Positions 1-6,507 of a DNA stretch of 13,370 nt are shown one piece after another. The position numbers and the translations under genes are program-made. This DNA comes from Clostridiales bacterium (GTDB taxonomy: Bacteria; Bacillota; Clostridia; Oscillospirales; Acutalibacteraceae): NCBI GenBank assembly GCA_021202245.1, contig JAJQDK010000150.1, forward strand, positions 1 through 13,370, in the 5' to 3' direction. Each line of letters starts with the position of its first letter. Within the stretch, counting starts at the first letter, position 1. The notes below the pieces were generated by a model. That model saw only the letters and a list, made by a program, of their open reading frames with translations. It had not been told where the DNA came from and ran no database searches.

Positions 1-83
1 CACAATCCGCAATATACGGACTTGTACGCATCAAACTCTCGCACGAGCAATTCAATTTTCTGAATCAGCATATATCCAAACAC
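1..83 (-). CDS. DUF5685 family protein, N-terminal fragment (runs off left edge)
   Basis: Only the first 27 codons are in the window. They begin at a GTG (81-83) with a strong AAAGGAG ribosome site at 91-97, seven bases away. The peptide opens MFGY and later reads YKSVYCGL, followed by the first two bases of a probable Cys codon. A start MFGY...RPVK-like stretch followed by a YCGLC motif is how I remember the DUF5685 family of Clostridia and related Firmicutes, in which the CxxC cysteines are thought to bind metal. The function of that family is not established. The gene is divergent from the HAD phosphatase at 321, and its own promoter lies at 139-167. The assignment rests on a short N-terminal match by memory, so the family call is moderate while the existence of the gene is well supported. 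Confidence 0.6.
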   Translation of the reverse strand, partial: MFGYMLIQKIELLVREFDAYKSVYCGL

Positions 84-138
84 CGACTTGCTCCTTTGGG
101 TTAAATAACCGACGGCTACTTAAAATAATTTAGACTTC

Positions 139-167
139 ATTATACAATAAATATTTCTGAAAAGCAA
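139..167 (-). promoter_or_regulatory. Sigma-A-type promoter for the DUF5685 gene
   Basis: Read on the minus strand, there is a -35 TTGCTT (162-167), a 17-nt spacer and a perfect -10 TATAAT (139-144). Transcription would start near 132, giving a leader of about 50 nt before the GTG at 83. Confidence 0.6.
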
Positions 168-247
168 TTAAAATTGAAAAATTGAAGGAAAATATCGAAA
201 ATTATTTTAAAACTAATCCGGGTAAGCAAATTAAAATGAGTCTTTAC

Positions 248-276
248 TTGAAAAAATATATATTTAATATTATAAT
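248..276 (+). promoter_or_regulatory. Sigma-A-type promoter for the HAD phosphatase gene
   Basis: The -35 is TTGAAA (248-253), followed by a 17-nt spacer and a perfect -10 TATAAT (271-276). The predicted transcription start is near 283, about 38 nt before the ATG at 321. It is arranged back to back with the minus-strand promoter at 139-167. Confidence 0.65.
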
Positions 277-320
277 ATGATACATAAATTACAGCTTTGT
301 GAGAAAGATATGAAAACTAT

Positions 321-893
321 ATGAACGCTTATGATTTTGACAAAACGATATATGACGGCGATTCCACAGCCGATTTTTATATTTTTTCATTAAAAAGGCA
401 TAAAAAGATAATCACTCAGCTTCCTTCTCTGATTTGCGCATTTGTAAAATTTTATGTATTTAAGAGCGGTACAAAAACTCAGTTTAAGGAAACAATGTAC
501 CGTTTTTTAAAATTTTGCGATATTGAAAAGGACGTAAAGGATTTTTGGTCAACGCATCGAAAGAAAATTAAGAATTTTTACATAAATCAGCAAAAAGACG
601 ATGATGTTATCATCTCCGCTTCCCCGTTCTTTTTGCTTGAGCCTATATGCAGTGAGATAAGCATAAAGCACCTGATAGCTTCACGTGTTGAACCCGAAAC
701 CGGAAAATACACGGGAATTAACTGTCACGGCACTGAAAAAGTTAAACGGTTTTATGAAAAATTCGGTAAGGTTAAGATTGACGAGTTCTATTCGGACAGC
801 TACAGCGATACGCCTATGGCTCAAATTGCAGACAAGGCATATATCGTTAAAAAAGACAAAATTATTGATTGGAATTTTTCCGCTGAAAAGTAA
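321..893 (+). CDS. HAD-IB family (phosphoserine phosphatase-like) hydrolase
   Basis: This 190-residue protein has the full set of haloacid-dehalogenase phosphatase motifs. Motif I is DFDKT (D5, D7: nucleophile and acid/base). Motif II is ISASP (S99). Motif III is a lysine in GTEK (about K140). Motif IV is SDSYSDTP (D159 and D163, Mg2+ binding). The helical cap between residues about 15 and 90 fits subfamily IB (C1 cap), as in SerB-like enzymes. The substrate cannot be read from sequence; a cytosolic phosphomonoesterase is the safe call. The start at 321 lacks a strong ribosome site. A tiny frame ATG AAA ACT ATA TGA (310-324) overlaps it and could couple initiation. It is a single-gene unit with its own promoter and a hairpin terminator at 910-948. 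Confidence 0.85.
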   Translation: MNAYDFDKTIYDGDSTADFYIFSLKRHKKIITQLPSLICAFVKFYVFKSGTKTQFKETMYRFLKFCDIEKDVKDFWSTHRKKIKNFYINQQKDDDVIISASPFFLLEPICSEISIKHLIASRVEPETGKYTGINCHGTEKVKRFYEKFGKVKIDEFYSDSYSDTPMAQIADKAYIVKKDKIIDWNFSAEK

Positions 894-909
894 TACAATG
901 CGGATACTG

Positions 910-948
910 AAAACGACGGTGCGGCAGCAAACGCCGCGCCGTCGTTTT
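910..948. terminator. Intrinsic terminator, probably bidirectional
   Basis: A near-perfect 16-bp stem: AAAACGACGG plus GCGGC pairs with GCCGC plus CCGTCGTTTT (one G-U pair), around a 7-nt loop. The ends supply A-tract/T-tract on either strand. It lies 17 nt after the phosphatase stop and 47 nt past the stop of the convergent cysteine-rich gene, so it can serve both. Confidence 0.8.
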
Positions 949-994
949 GTGTGAATAAATCGGCAGCCGCTAAAGCAAGCCGAGCTTATTAAGC

Positions 995-1843
995 TTAGCC
1001 TTCACAGCAGGAAGAACATTCAAACGGTCTATCGTCCTTGCCGTACTCGGAAACATTCGGCGGAAAGAAGGAGTCGGTAGGAAATTCAATCTTGCTGAAT
1101 ACCTCGCACGGATCATCCGTTTTGGCAGCACATTCCTTGCGCGGCACACAGAAGTCGTATGAAGGAATCATCATCTGGACATTTCTTTCAAGCTGGGTAA
1201 TCGTAAAGATTCCTATTGTAACCGTAATCCACTTAGGTCTGGGCGCAACAAAGTCGCCGCAGAAGTATTCAGTTACACATTGCGGTACGCCGCCGCACGG
1301 AGCATGACAGGAACCGCCGCAGTCATTGAGCTTGGCTGAAAGCGCCATAGGGTCGGAAATCTGAACGGTGGCTTTCGGCAGGCTGCTTTGGAACGTGCAG
1401 GAGCTGTCGGGTTCACTGCAAACTGTTTCGCTGTCGCTTGTAAATGTTTTTGCGCAGCTTTCACTTCCGTAAAGCACCACACGCTTTCCGTACATAGCAA
1501 GGCCGTTTACCGTTGTGGGAATTGCACCCGATGAAGTGTATATGTCGCAGCTGACGTCAAAATAAAACATCATATCCACAGCATAAAATCCTCTGTGGAA
1601 GGCCACGGGCTCAACATCAACGGTTGCCGTGATAACAGTGGCTTTACAAATACGAACCGAGCAGGCGTTGTTTACCAAATCCTGATTTTCCTCGGTAAGC
1701 AAAAGCTGCAGGTCACTGAGACAGTCTTTTGCTCCGCAGCTGTCATAAATGCGGTTTGCATCTACGCATACTGCGTTGCAGTCTTTACCTGACGTCATTT
1801 TCTCGGAAAATGTACGGCCTGAATCAATGGGTTCATCCGGCAT
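995..1843 (-). CDS. Cysteine-rich conserved Clostridia protein of unknown function
   Basis: The protein has 282 residues from the ATG at 1841-1843, which has GGAGG eight bases upstream. An in-frame ATG at 1996 would add 51 residues but has no ribosome site and would run through the inverted-repeat leader. The protein has 21 cysteines (7.4%). Landmarks are a CNAVCVDANRIYDSC segment (22-36), a DVEPVAFHRGFYAVD segment (76-90), a cluster CGGSCHAPCGG (175-185), and a C-terminal TIGIFTITQLER then YDFCVPRKEC segment (209-238), ending ECSSCCEG. There is no signal peptide, membrane segment or known enzyme motif. I recognise the pattern as a conserved, unnamed family in spore-forming and related Clostridia; a spore-coat or other cross-linked structural role is only a guess. 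The gene lies 160 nt downstream of the serine hydrolase gene, on the same strand. Its leader could fold so as to hide the ribosome site. Confidence 0.75.
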   Translation of the reverse strand: MPDEPIDSGRTFSEKMTSGKDCNAVCVDANRIYDSCGAKDCLSDLQLLLTEENQDLVNNACSVRICKATVITATVDVEPVAFHRGFYAVDMMFYFDVSCDIYTSSGAIPTTVNGLAMYGKRVVLYGSESCAKTFTSDSETVCSEPDSSCTFQSSLPKATVQISDPMALSAKLNDCGGSCHAPCGGVPQCVTEYFCGDFVAPRPKWITVTIGIFTITQLERNVQMMIPSYDFCVPRKECAAKTDDPCEVFSKIEFPTDSFFPPNVSEYGKDDRPFECSSCCEG

Positions 1844-1849
1844 AAAAAT

Positions 1850-1976
1850 AACCTCCGTAAAAGTATTATCATACGGCAGGATGCTTCTCCGCCCGGACGG
1901 GAGGTAAAGCGCCGCCGTATTGAAATTTGAACAGGCTGTGGTCAACGGCTCTGTAACAATACATTTTACGGAGGTT
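1850..1976. repeat. 18-bp inverted repeat flanking a 90-nt spacer, covering the ribosome site of the cysteine-rich gene
   Basis: The left arm 1850-1867 (AACCTCCGTAAAAGTATT) and right arm 1958-1976 (AATACATTTTACGGAGGTT) are reverse complements apart from one extra base: 13 plus 5 bp around a single bulge. In the minus-strand transcript the right arm comes first and would pair with the arm holding GGAGG, the ribosome site of the gene starting at 1843. Inside the loop a second stem pairs ATACGGC (1871-1877) with GCCGTAT (1914-1920), with a shorter inner GCTT/AAGC stem (1883-1886/1907-1910). Possible roles are an RNA switch or read-through shield, or the ends of an invertible DNA segment. The pairing is seen directly; the role is inference. 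Confidence 0.7.
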
Positions 1977-2003
1977 TTATTTTTTTGTGACTGCAACGGC
2001 TGA

Positions 2004-3212
2004 TTATTCTAAATATTTATTCAAATATGCCGACATTTGAGAATAGACGTTATTAGGGTCGGATTGAGTGTAGTTTGAAAAGGCGATATAGATATTTGAC
2101 ATATCGGAGCTGACGAGAATATAGGAGTTAAAACGGTATATTGAACCGCTGTGGTAAAAATTGCCGTCGTCGCTTATATACAGTCCGTAGCCATAATTTG
2201 ACAAATACGGCGTTGTCATAGCCTCAAAGGACTCTTCGCTGAGGATTGTGTTATCGGAAAGCGCATCAAACCATTTGAGCATATCGGGAACGCTTGTAAT
2301 AAGTCCGGCAGCGGAATATGCAACTCCCGGATAAAGCTCCCAGCTATTGTCGTAAACATCTTGATAGCCGGCGGCTATGGTGTCGTCGGCTTCAAAGCCG
2401 GTTGAGGTCATTGAAAGCGGATCAAAAATATTTTCCTGCAAATAATCCTCATATGACTTTCCGCTGACCTTTTCAATAATATCACCGAGAAGATAATAAG
2501 CGCTGTTTGAATAGGCAAACTCCGTGCCGGGTTCAGACTGAACATCCTGCTCTAAAATCCAGTTTACAATACTGTTTTGGTTTTCGCCGGCGTCTGCGTC
2601 CTCGGAGATTTCATACGGAAGCTCGCTCGTCATATAAAATGAACTCATATCATCATCGGGCTGCTGATTGAAGCAATCCTTCAGTCCGGCAGTCATGGTA
2701 AGCAGGTTTTCAACGGTTACCGTATCGGCGTATTTACAGTCAGGATAGTATTTGTCGATGGTATCGGAAATCGAGAGCTTGCCATCCTCTTGCAAAAGCA
2801 AAATTGCCGCAGCGGTAAACTGCTTGGTAAGCGAGCCTGCGTAATAAGTGGTATTTATTGAATTATTGGTGCGGTTGTCCTTATCGGCAAAGCCGTTGGA
2901 GCCGATGTATTCAAAATCATTGCCGAGCTTTGAATAAACCACACCTCTGAATTTATTTTTGGTAATAATATTATCAAATTCGGATTTAATGGTGTCGGTA
3001 TCAAGCTTTATTTGATTATAGTTAAGAGATTTTGCCTGCGTTGCTTCCTGCTCTTCATCTGCGGTTGCTTCGTTAGCGGAAGCAGCAGTCTGCTCCGTTA
3101 CAGCTTCGGATTGTGAGCTGCTTTCCTGTTCGGCATCGGTGCAGCCTGCGCAGGCAAGAATAATTACTGCCGATAAAGCTAAGCAAAGCGTAGATTTTAA
3201 GGACTTCAGCAT
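2004..3212 (-). CDS. Secreted lipoprotein serine hydrolase, beta-lactamase/penicillin-binding (class C fold) family
   Basis: The protein has 402 residues from the ATG at 3210-3212, preceded by AAGGGTGA. An in-frame ATG at 3293 would add 27 residues before the signal peptide and is unlikely. Residues 1-24 form a lipoprotein signal (positive start MLKSLK, hydrophobic core, ACAGC with C24 the probable lipidated cysteine). A low-complexity Ser/Glu/Ala/Thr linker to about residue 62 would hold the domain off the membrane. The catalytic domain has all three family motifs: SLTK (S127 nucleophile, K130), YSN (Y234-N236) and HSG (H354-G356). These define the Beta-lactamase (PF00144) family, which includes esterases, D-aminopeptidases and DD-peptidases as well as class C beta-lactamases. 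The real substrate is unknown and antibiotic resistance should not be assumed. It probably acts outside the cell on wall peptides or small esters or amides. Confidence 0.85.
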   Translation of the reverse strand: MLKSLKSTLCLALSAVIILACAGCTDAEQESSSQSEAVTEQTAASANEATADEEQEATQAKSLNYNQIKLDTDTIKSEFDNIITKNKFRGVVYSKLGNDFEYIGSNGFADKDNRTNNSINTTYYAGSLTKQFTAAAILLLQEDGKLSISDTIDKYYPDCKYADTVTVENLLTMTAGLKDCFNQQPDDDMSSFYMTSELPYEISEDADAGENQNSIVNWILEQDVQSEPGTEFAYSNSAYYLLGDIIEKVSGKSYEDYLQENIFDPLSMTSTGFEADDTIAAGYQDVYDNSWELYPGVAYSAAGLITSVPDMLKWFDALSDNTILSEESFEAMTTPYLSNYGYGLYISDDGNFYHSGSIYRFNSYILVSSDMSNIYIAFSNYTQSDPNNVYSQMSAYLNKYLE

Positions 3213-3265
3213 AAAATCACCCTTATTCTTATTTATTGATTGTTTAAGGTATTTCATTACAGCGA

Positions 3266-3293
3266 TATTTAAATCGGAGCAACGTTCTGTCAA
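3266..3293 (-). promoter_or_regulatory. Candidate promoter for the serine hydrolase gene
   Basis: On the minus strand there is a perfect -35 TTGACA (3288-3293), then a 16-nt spacer and a weak -10 TAAATA (3266-3271); AAATAT with a 17-nt spacer is equally possible. The transcript would start near 3258, about 46 nt before the ATG at 3212. It lies at the downstream edge of the multi-hairpin element. Confidence 0.45.
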
Positions 3294-3427
3294 GCTCGCT
3301 TGAAACAGAGCTTGCGATAGATTGCAGCTTGCAAAGGGGAGCGTTAGCTCCTCAGTGTTTCAGCGGGAGATTACAACTCCCTCTGAAATGATGAATGTCA
3401 CCCGCCGCCTTAGATGCGGGGACATCT
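3291..3427. repeat. Multi-hairpin intergenic element, possibly a structured RNA or non-autonomous element remnant
   Basis: Most of the gap between pcrA and the hydrolase gene is filled by dyads. They are CAAG/CTTG (3291-3302), GGGGAGC/GCTCCTC (3336-3353, one G-U pair, loop GTTA), TTTCAG.GGGAG / CTCCC.CTGAAA (3358-3388, one mismatch), CCCGC/GCGGG (3401-3420) and AGATG/CATCT (3412-3427). TGAAACA (3301-3307) can instead pair with TGTTTCA (3356-3362), competing for the bases used by the 3358-3388 stem. An AGCTTGC direct repeat lies at 3309 and 3326. None is followed by a proper T-tract, so it is not a plain pcrA terminator. There is no open reading frame of interest. Its nature is unknown to me. 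Confidence 0.5.
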
Positions 3428-3436
3428 TTGCATAAG

Positions 3437-5692
3437 TTATATTTTTTCCATTTTGCTGAAATTTGCCATAAGAGTTTTTGTGCCCGCCTTGTCAAAGGCA
3501 ATTTCAAGCATAGTATCGTTGCCCATTTTTTCGGCTTTCATAACCATTCCCTTGCCAAACACCTTATGAAGCACGCTGTCACCCACGCTGTAGACAACAC
3601 CGCTTTGAGCGGCAGGTTTTACATAAGAGGGAAATCCTTTGTTTGGATAAGCTGATTTAGGCTTGCTGCCTACGGGAACGGAATTTGAAAAATCCGAATG
3701 CGAGGATGTAAATGAATCGGTATAAGTCATTCTCGAATAAGACATATCGCCGGTGTAATCGAGAAGATTGTCGGGAATTTCATCAACGAATCTCGATGTT
3801 TTGTTGCGTGTTGTGGAGCCGAACAACATTCTTGATTTGGTTTTTGTAAAATAAAGCTTTTCCTTGGCTCTGGTTATGCCTACGTATGCAAGCCTGCGTT
3901 CCTCGTTAAGCTCATCGGGATTCATAACAGAAGCAATGGATGGAAAAATTCCTTCCTCCATACCTGCGATAAATACAACGGGAAATTCAAGCCCTTTTGC
4001 GCTGTGAAGCGTCATCATAACGGCGGTATTGGCTTCGGAATCATAATTATCAATATCCGTTTGCAGAGAAACATCCTCAAGAAAATCGGATAAGGAGGCT
4101 TCATCGCCGTAATCTTCTTCAAACTTGATGATGTTGGATTTAAGCTCTTCTATATTTTCTATTCTTACATCGCTGTTTTCTTTTTCGTTTTTAAGATAAT
4201 TTTCATAATCCGTATGCTCAAGCACAAGATTATATAATTCCGCAAGAGAATAATCCCCGCTTTGGTCGGCTTCAATTAAGCCGTCAATAAGTGTTACAAA
4301 GGATTTCAGCTTTGCAGCCGCCCTTGAAAGCTGAGGATAGCTTTCGGCATCCTTTATTACGGCGTAAATACTCTCGCCTATTCCGGAGGCGATGTCGGCG
4401 GCGTGCTGAACGGTTGCAGCTCCGATCGAGCGTTTGGGCACGTTGATAATACGGCTCAGACGAACGTCATCGTGAGGATTGTTAATCACCTGAAGATAGG
4501 CAATCATATCTCGGACTTCTTCACGGTCATAAAATCTGTGTCCGCCGATAAGACGATGCGGAATACCGCTGCGTGAAAGGGTTTGCTCAATGGCGTTTGA
4601 CTGAGCGTTCATTCTGTATAACACGGCATAATCGGAAAATTTCCGACCCTCGGCAACGCCGTCAAGGATTGTCTGAGCGATGAATGAGGCTTCCTCACGC
4701 TCGGTGCCGGAGGTATGTACTTCAATTTTATCACCGACAGCGTTTTCTGTCCACAGAGTTTTTCCTTTTCTGACGGTATTATTGGAAATAACCTCGTTGG
4801 CGGCGTTTAAAATATTCTGCGTACTGCGGTAATTTTGTTCAAGGCGGATTGTTCTTGCGCCTTTAAAGGTATTTTCAAAGGATAAGATGTTTTCAATGGT
4901 TGCTCCTCTGAATTTGTATATGCTCTGGTCATCATCTCCGACAACGCAAATATTGCCGCTTTTGGCAGCAAGCATACTGATAAATTTATATTGAACCTTG
5001 TTGGTATCCTGATACTCGTCAACCATTATATATTTAAACTGATTTTGATAATATTCAAGAACATCGGGGCATTTTTCAAACAACAGCACGGTATTGCAAA
5101 GCATATCATCAAAATCCATTGCATCGGCGGTTTTCAGGCGAGCCTGATAGACCTCGTATACCTTAGCTATTGACTTTTTTCTGCTGTCAAATTCAGCTTC
5201 TCTGAGCATATCGGACGGCGTCTGCATTTTATCCTTTGCCTTGGAAATTTCGGACAGAACAGCTCTGATTTTAAGGGTTTTTTCATCAAAATTAAGCTGC
5301 TTATATATATCCTTAACCAAACGCTTTTGGTCATCGGTGCCGTAGACCGTGAAATGGCTTGTATACCCTATTCTGTCGCCGTATCTGCGGAGAATTCTTG
5401 CACAGGCAGAGTGAAATGTTGCAGCCCAAATGTCTGCCCCTCCCTCCGTAACGGTATTGCATATACGCTCCTTAAGCTCGCCCGCCGCCTTGTTGGTGAA
5501 GGTAATAGCGAGAATTTGCCACGGCTTGCACAGTCCGCACTGCAAAATGTAAGCTATTCTGTTTACAAGCACGGTTGTTTTTCCGGAGCCGGCTCCTGCC
5601 AAAATGAGCAAAGGTCCCTCGGTTGCAAAAACCGCCTGCTGCTGCATTGGGTTCATATGTGAAAAGTTTTTTTGTATTTCGCTTTGTGTCAT
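3437..5692 (-). CDS. pcrA: ATP-dependent DNA helicase PcrA/UvrD (superfamily 1A)
   Basis: This 751-residue protein is full length for the PcrA family. Motifs appear in order: Q motif MNPMQQQAV (13-21), Walker A GAGSGKT (33-39), motif Ia TFTNKAA (64-70), Walker B DEYQDT (225-230), motif III GDDDQSIYKFRGA (252-264), motif IV EQNYRST (285-291), motif V TLHSAKGLEF (561-570) and motif VI RRLAYVGITRAK (599-610). The C-terminal GDSVLHKVFGKGMV (704-717) is the Tudor-like domain by which PcrA contacts RNA polymerase. The protein unwinds DNA 3' to 5' in nucleotide excision and mismatch repair, in removing stalled replication or transcription complexes, and in plasmid rolling-circle replication. The start at 5692 has AGGA upstream. 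The gene follows the DUF4358 gene after a hairpin and may be partly transcribed by read-through. PcrA rather than plain UvrD is favoured for a Firmicute. Confidence 0.95.
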   Translation of the reverse strand: MTQSEIQKNFSHMNPMQQQAVFATEGPLLILAGAGSGKTTVLVNRIAYILQCGLCKPWQILAITFTNKAAGELKERICNTVTEGGADIWAATFHSACARILRRYGDRIGYTSHFTVYGTDDQKRLVKDIYKQLNFDEKTLKIRAVLSEISKAKDKMQTPSDMLREAEFDSRKKSIAKVYEVYQARLKTADAMDFDDMLCNTVLLFEKCPDVLEYYQNQFKYIMVDEYQDTNKVQYKFISMLAAKSGNICVVGDDDQSIYKFRGATIENILSFENTFKGARTIRLEQNYRSTQNILNAANEVISNNTVRKGKTLWTENAVGDKIEVHTSGTEREEASFIAQTILDGVAEGRKFSDYAVLYRMNAQSNAIEQTLSRSGIPHRLIGGHRFYDREEVRDMIAYLQVINNPHDDVRLSRIINVPKRSIGAATVQHAADIASGIGESIYAVIKDAESYPQLSRAAAKLKSFVTLIDGLIEADQSGDYSLAELYNLVLEHTDYENYLKNEKENSDVRIENIEELKSNIIKFEEDYGDEASLSDFLEDVSLQTDIDNYDSEANTAVMMTLHSAKGLEFPVVFIAGMEEGIFPSIASVMNPDELNEERRLAYVGITRAKEKLYFTKTKSRMLFGSTTRNKTSRFVDEIPDNLLDYTGDMSYSRMTYTDSFTSSHSDFSNSVPVGSKPKSAYPNKGFPSYVKPAAQSGVVYSVGDSVLHKVFGKGMVMKAEKMGNDTMLEIAFDKAGTKTLMANFSKMEKI

Positions 5693-5731
5693 AGGTATTT
5701 CCTGCCTTAAAAATCAAGATAAACGAGAAAC

Positions 5732-5750
5732 GGGCGAACAAAGTCCGCCC
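5732..5750 (-). terminator. Weak intrinsic terminator after the DUF4358 lipoprotein gene
   Basis: The stem GGGCG...CGCCC (5732-5736 with 5746-5750), with AC/GT pairing near the loop, lies 20 nt past the lipoprotein stop. On the minus strand it is followed by GTTTCTCGTTT, a poor T-tract, so termination is probably partial and pcrA may be reached by read-through. Confidence 0.5.
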
Positions 5751-5770
5751 ATTGCTATTCGGGAAACCGA

Positions 5771-6226
5771 TTATTCAATGTATTCATAGTATATGTCAAG
5801 CATTTCGGGCGCTTCATCAGCTACAATCAGAGTTACAAAATTGCCGTCCTTGGTAACCTTGCACTCCGTAACCATATCAAGCCGGTCTGCATTGTAGGAA
5901 GAATATTGACTGTAGATTGAATTATAACGGTCGGTGAGCGCGGATTCAATATTATCGGCAGCTTCGGAATCAACCGCTTCAATCAATACAACCTCTACGG
6001 GAGCATTATTATTTGCGTCAATTTCCGCAGCAAACTGCTTGACATCATCGGCTTCTATGCTGTATTGCTTGCTTAAATCCTCATCAGTAAGCTCGGTAAG
6101 CGAAAGATTAAATTCGGAATTGAGCTTTGACATAACCTCATTAAGGTCAACATTAGCTGACGAGCATCCCGAAAAGAGCGAAAAGCACATAATCAAAACG
6201 GCTGTCAACAGCCCTGCTTTCTTCAT
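5771..6226 (-). CDS. DUF4358-like lipoprotein
   Basis: The protein has 151 residues. The signal peptide is MKKAGLLTAVLIMCFSLFSGC, with lipobox LFSGC (C21 lipidated), so it is exported and anchored to the outer face of the membrane. The mature part is acidic and predicted globular. It has segments PVEVVLIEAVDS (76-87), then a helix with DRYNSIYSQYSSYNADRL, and ends NFVTLIVADEAPEMLDIYYEYIE. That arrangement matches my memory of DUF4358 (PF14270), a family of small Clostridia lipoproteins with no known function. The ribosome site is GGGGGTT, seven bases before the ATG. Only 12 nt separate the ATG from the end of the tRNA terminator, so there is no room for its own promoter between them. It is probably transcribed by read-through from the tRNA unit or from a start inside it. 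Confidence 0.75.
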   Translation of the reverse strand: MKKAGLLTAVLIMCFSLFSGCSSANVDLNEVMSKLNSEFNLSLTELTDEDLSKQYSIEADDVKQFAAEIDANNNAPVEVVLIEAVDSEAADNIESALTDRYNSIYSQYSSYNADRLDMVTECKVTKDGNFVTLIVADEAPEMLDIYYEYIE

Positions 6227-6238
6227 CTGATAACCCCC

Positions 6239-6279
6239 AAAAATAAAAAGAACGCCGTACCCGAATGAGTCCGGCGTTC
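6239..6279 (-). terminator. Strong intrinsic terminator of the tRNA Gln-Pro unit
   Basis: The stem GAACGCCG (6272-6279 on the complement) pairs perfectly with CGGCGTTC (6250-6257) and is extended inward by ACTC/GGGT after one mismatch. On the minus strand it is followed at once by TTTTTATTTTT (6249-6239). It starts about 6 nt past the tRNA-Pro 3' end. Confidence 0.9.
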
Positions 6280-6284
6280 AGCTG

Positions 6285-6361
6285 TGGTCGAGGTGACAAG
6301 ATTCGAACTTGCGACCCCATCGTCCCGAACGATGTGCGCTACCAAACTGCGCTACACCTCG
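6285..6361 (-). tRNA. tRNA-Pro, anticodon CGG
   Basis: A 77-nt complete cloverleaf. The acceptor CGAGGTG pairs with CACCTCG, T8-A9 are present, and the D stem is GCGC/GCGC around AGTTTGGTA. The anticodon stem CATCG/CGATG encloses loop TTCGGGA (anticodon CGG, reading CCG). The variable loop is five bases, and the T arm is GCAAG/CTTGT with loop TTCGAAT. Discriminator A and the CCA end are encoded (6285-6287). It is the second gene of the tRNA unit. Confidence 0.96.
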
Positions 6362-6372
6362 TAGTTGAAAAC

Positions 6373-6393
6373 AGCCCCGAAAAATTCGGGGCT
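6373..6393. other. Hairpin between the two tRNA genes
   Basis: AGCCCCGA (6373-6380) pairs perfectly with TCGGGGCT (6386-6393), and one more A-T pair leaves a 3-nt loop. On the minus strand it is followed by GTTTTC, too weak for efficient termination. It may protect or guide processing of the tRNA precursor, or give partial attenuation between Gln and Pro. Confidence 0.5.
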
Positions 6394-6399
6394 ATTCGT

Positions 6400-6473
6400 T
6401 GGCTGTGGAATAGGGATTCGAACCCCAACAAACAGAGTCAGAGTCTGTCGTGCTACCGTTACACTATTCCACA
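6400..6473 (-). tRNA. tRNA-Gln, anticodon CTG
   Basis: A 74-nt complete cloverleaf. The acceptor TGTGGAA pairs with TTCCACA, T8-A9 are present, and the D stem is GTGT/GCAC around AACGGTA. The anticodon stem ACAGA/TCTGT encloses CTCTGAC (anticodon CTG, reading CAG). The T arm is TGGGG/CCCTA with loop TTCGAAT. Discriminator G73, typical for glutamine tRNAs, and CCA are encoded (6400-6402). It is the first gene of the unit, with a consensus promoter 35 nt upstream. Confidence 0.95.
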
Positions 6474-6507
6474 AAATTCAATTGCTACCGAACGTGCAAC
6501 AGTAAAT

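Noticed and set aside
1844..1996. 51-residue N-terminal extension of the cysteine-rich protein from an ATG at 1996
   Set aside because: There is no ribosome site at 1996, the stretch crosses the inverted repeat, and its composition is unlike the rest. The ATG at 1843 has GGAGG at ideal distance.
1964..2040. Plus-strand ribosome site GGAGG followed by GTG at 1987
   Set aside because: The frame closes after 17 codons and overlaps the hydrolase 3' end. The GGAGG is explained as the mirror arm of the inverted repeat.
2004..3212. Antibiotic-resistance beta-lactamase
   Set aside because: The SxxK, YxN and HxG motifs define a broad family with many esterases and peptidases. Nothing in the sequence singles out resistance activity.
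3213..3293. 27-residue extension of the serine hydrolase from an ATG at 3293
   Set aside because: It would precede the lipoprotein signal peptide and overlap the candidate promoter. The ATG at 3212 has AAGGGTGA and a proper signal sequence.
3395..5662. Plus-strand frames opposite pcrA (3395-3655, 4991-5173, 5327-5662)
   Set aside because: They are antisense to a confidently assigned helicase, without ribosome sites or recognisable protein features.
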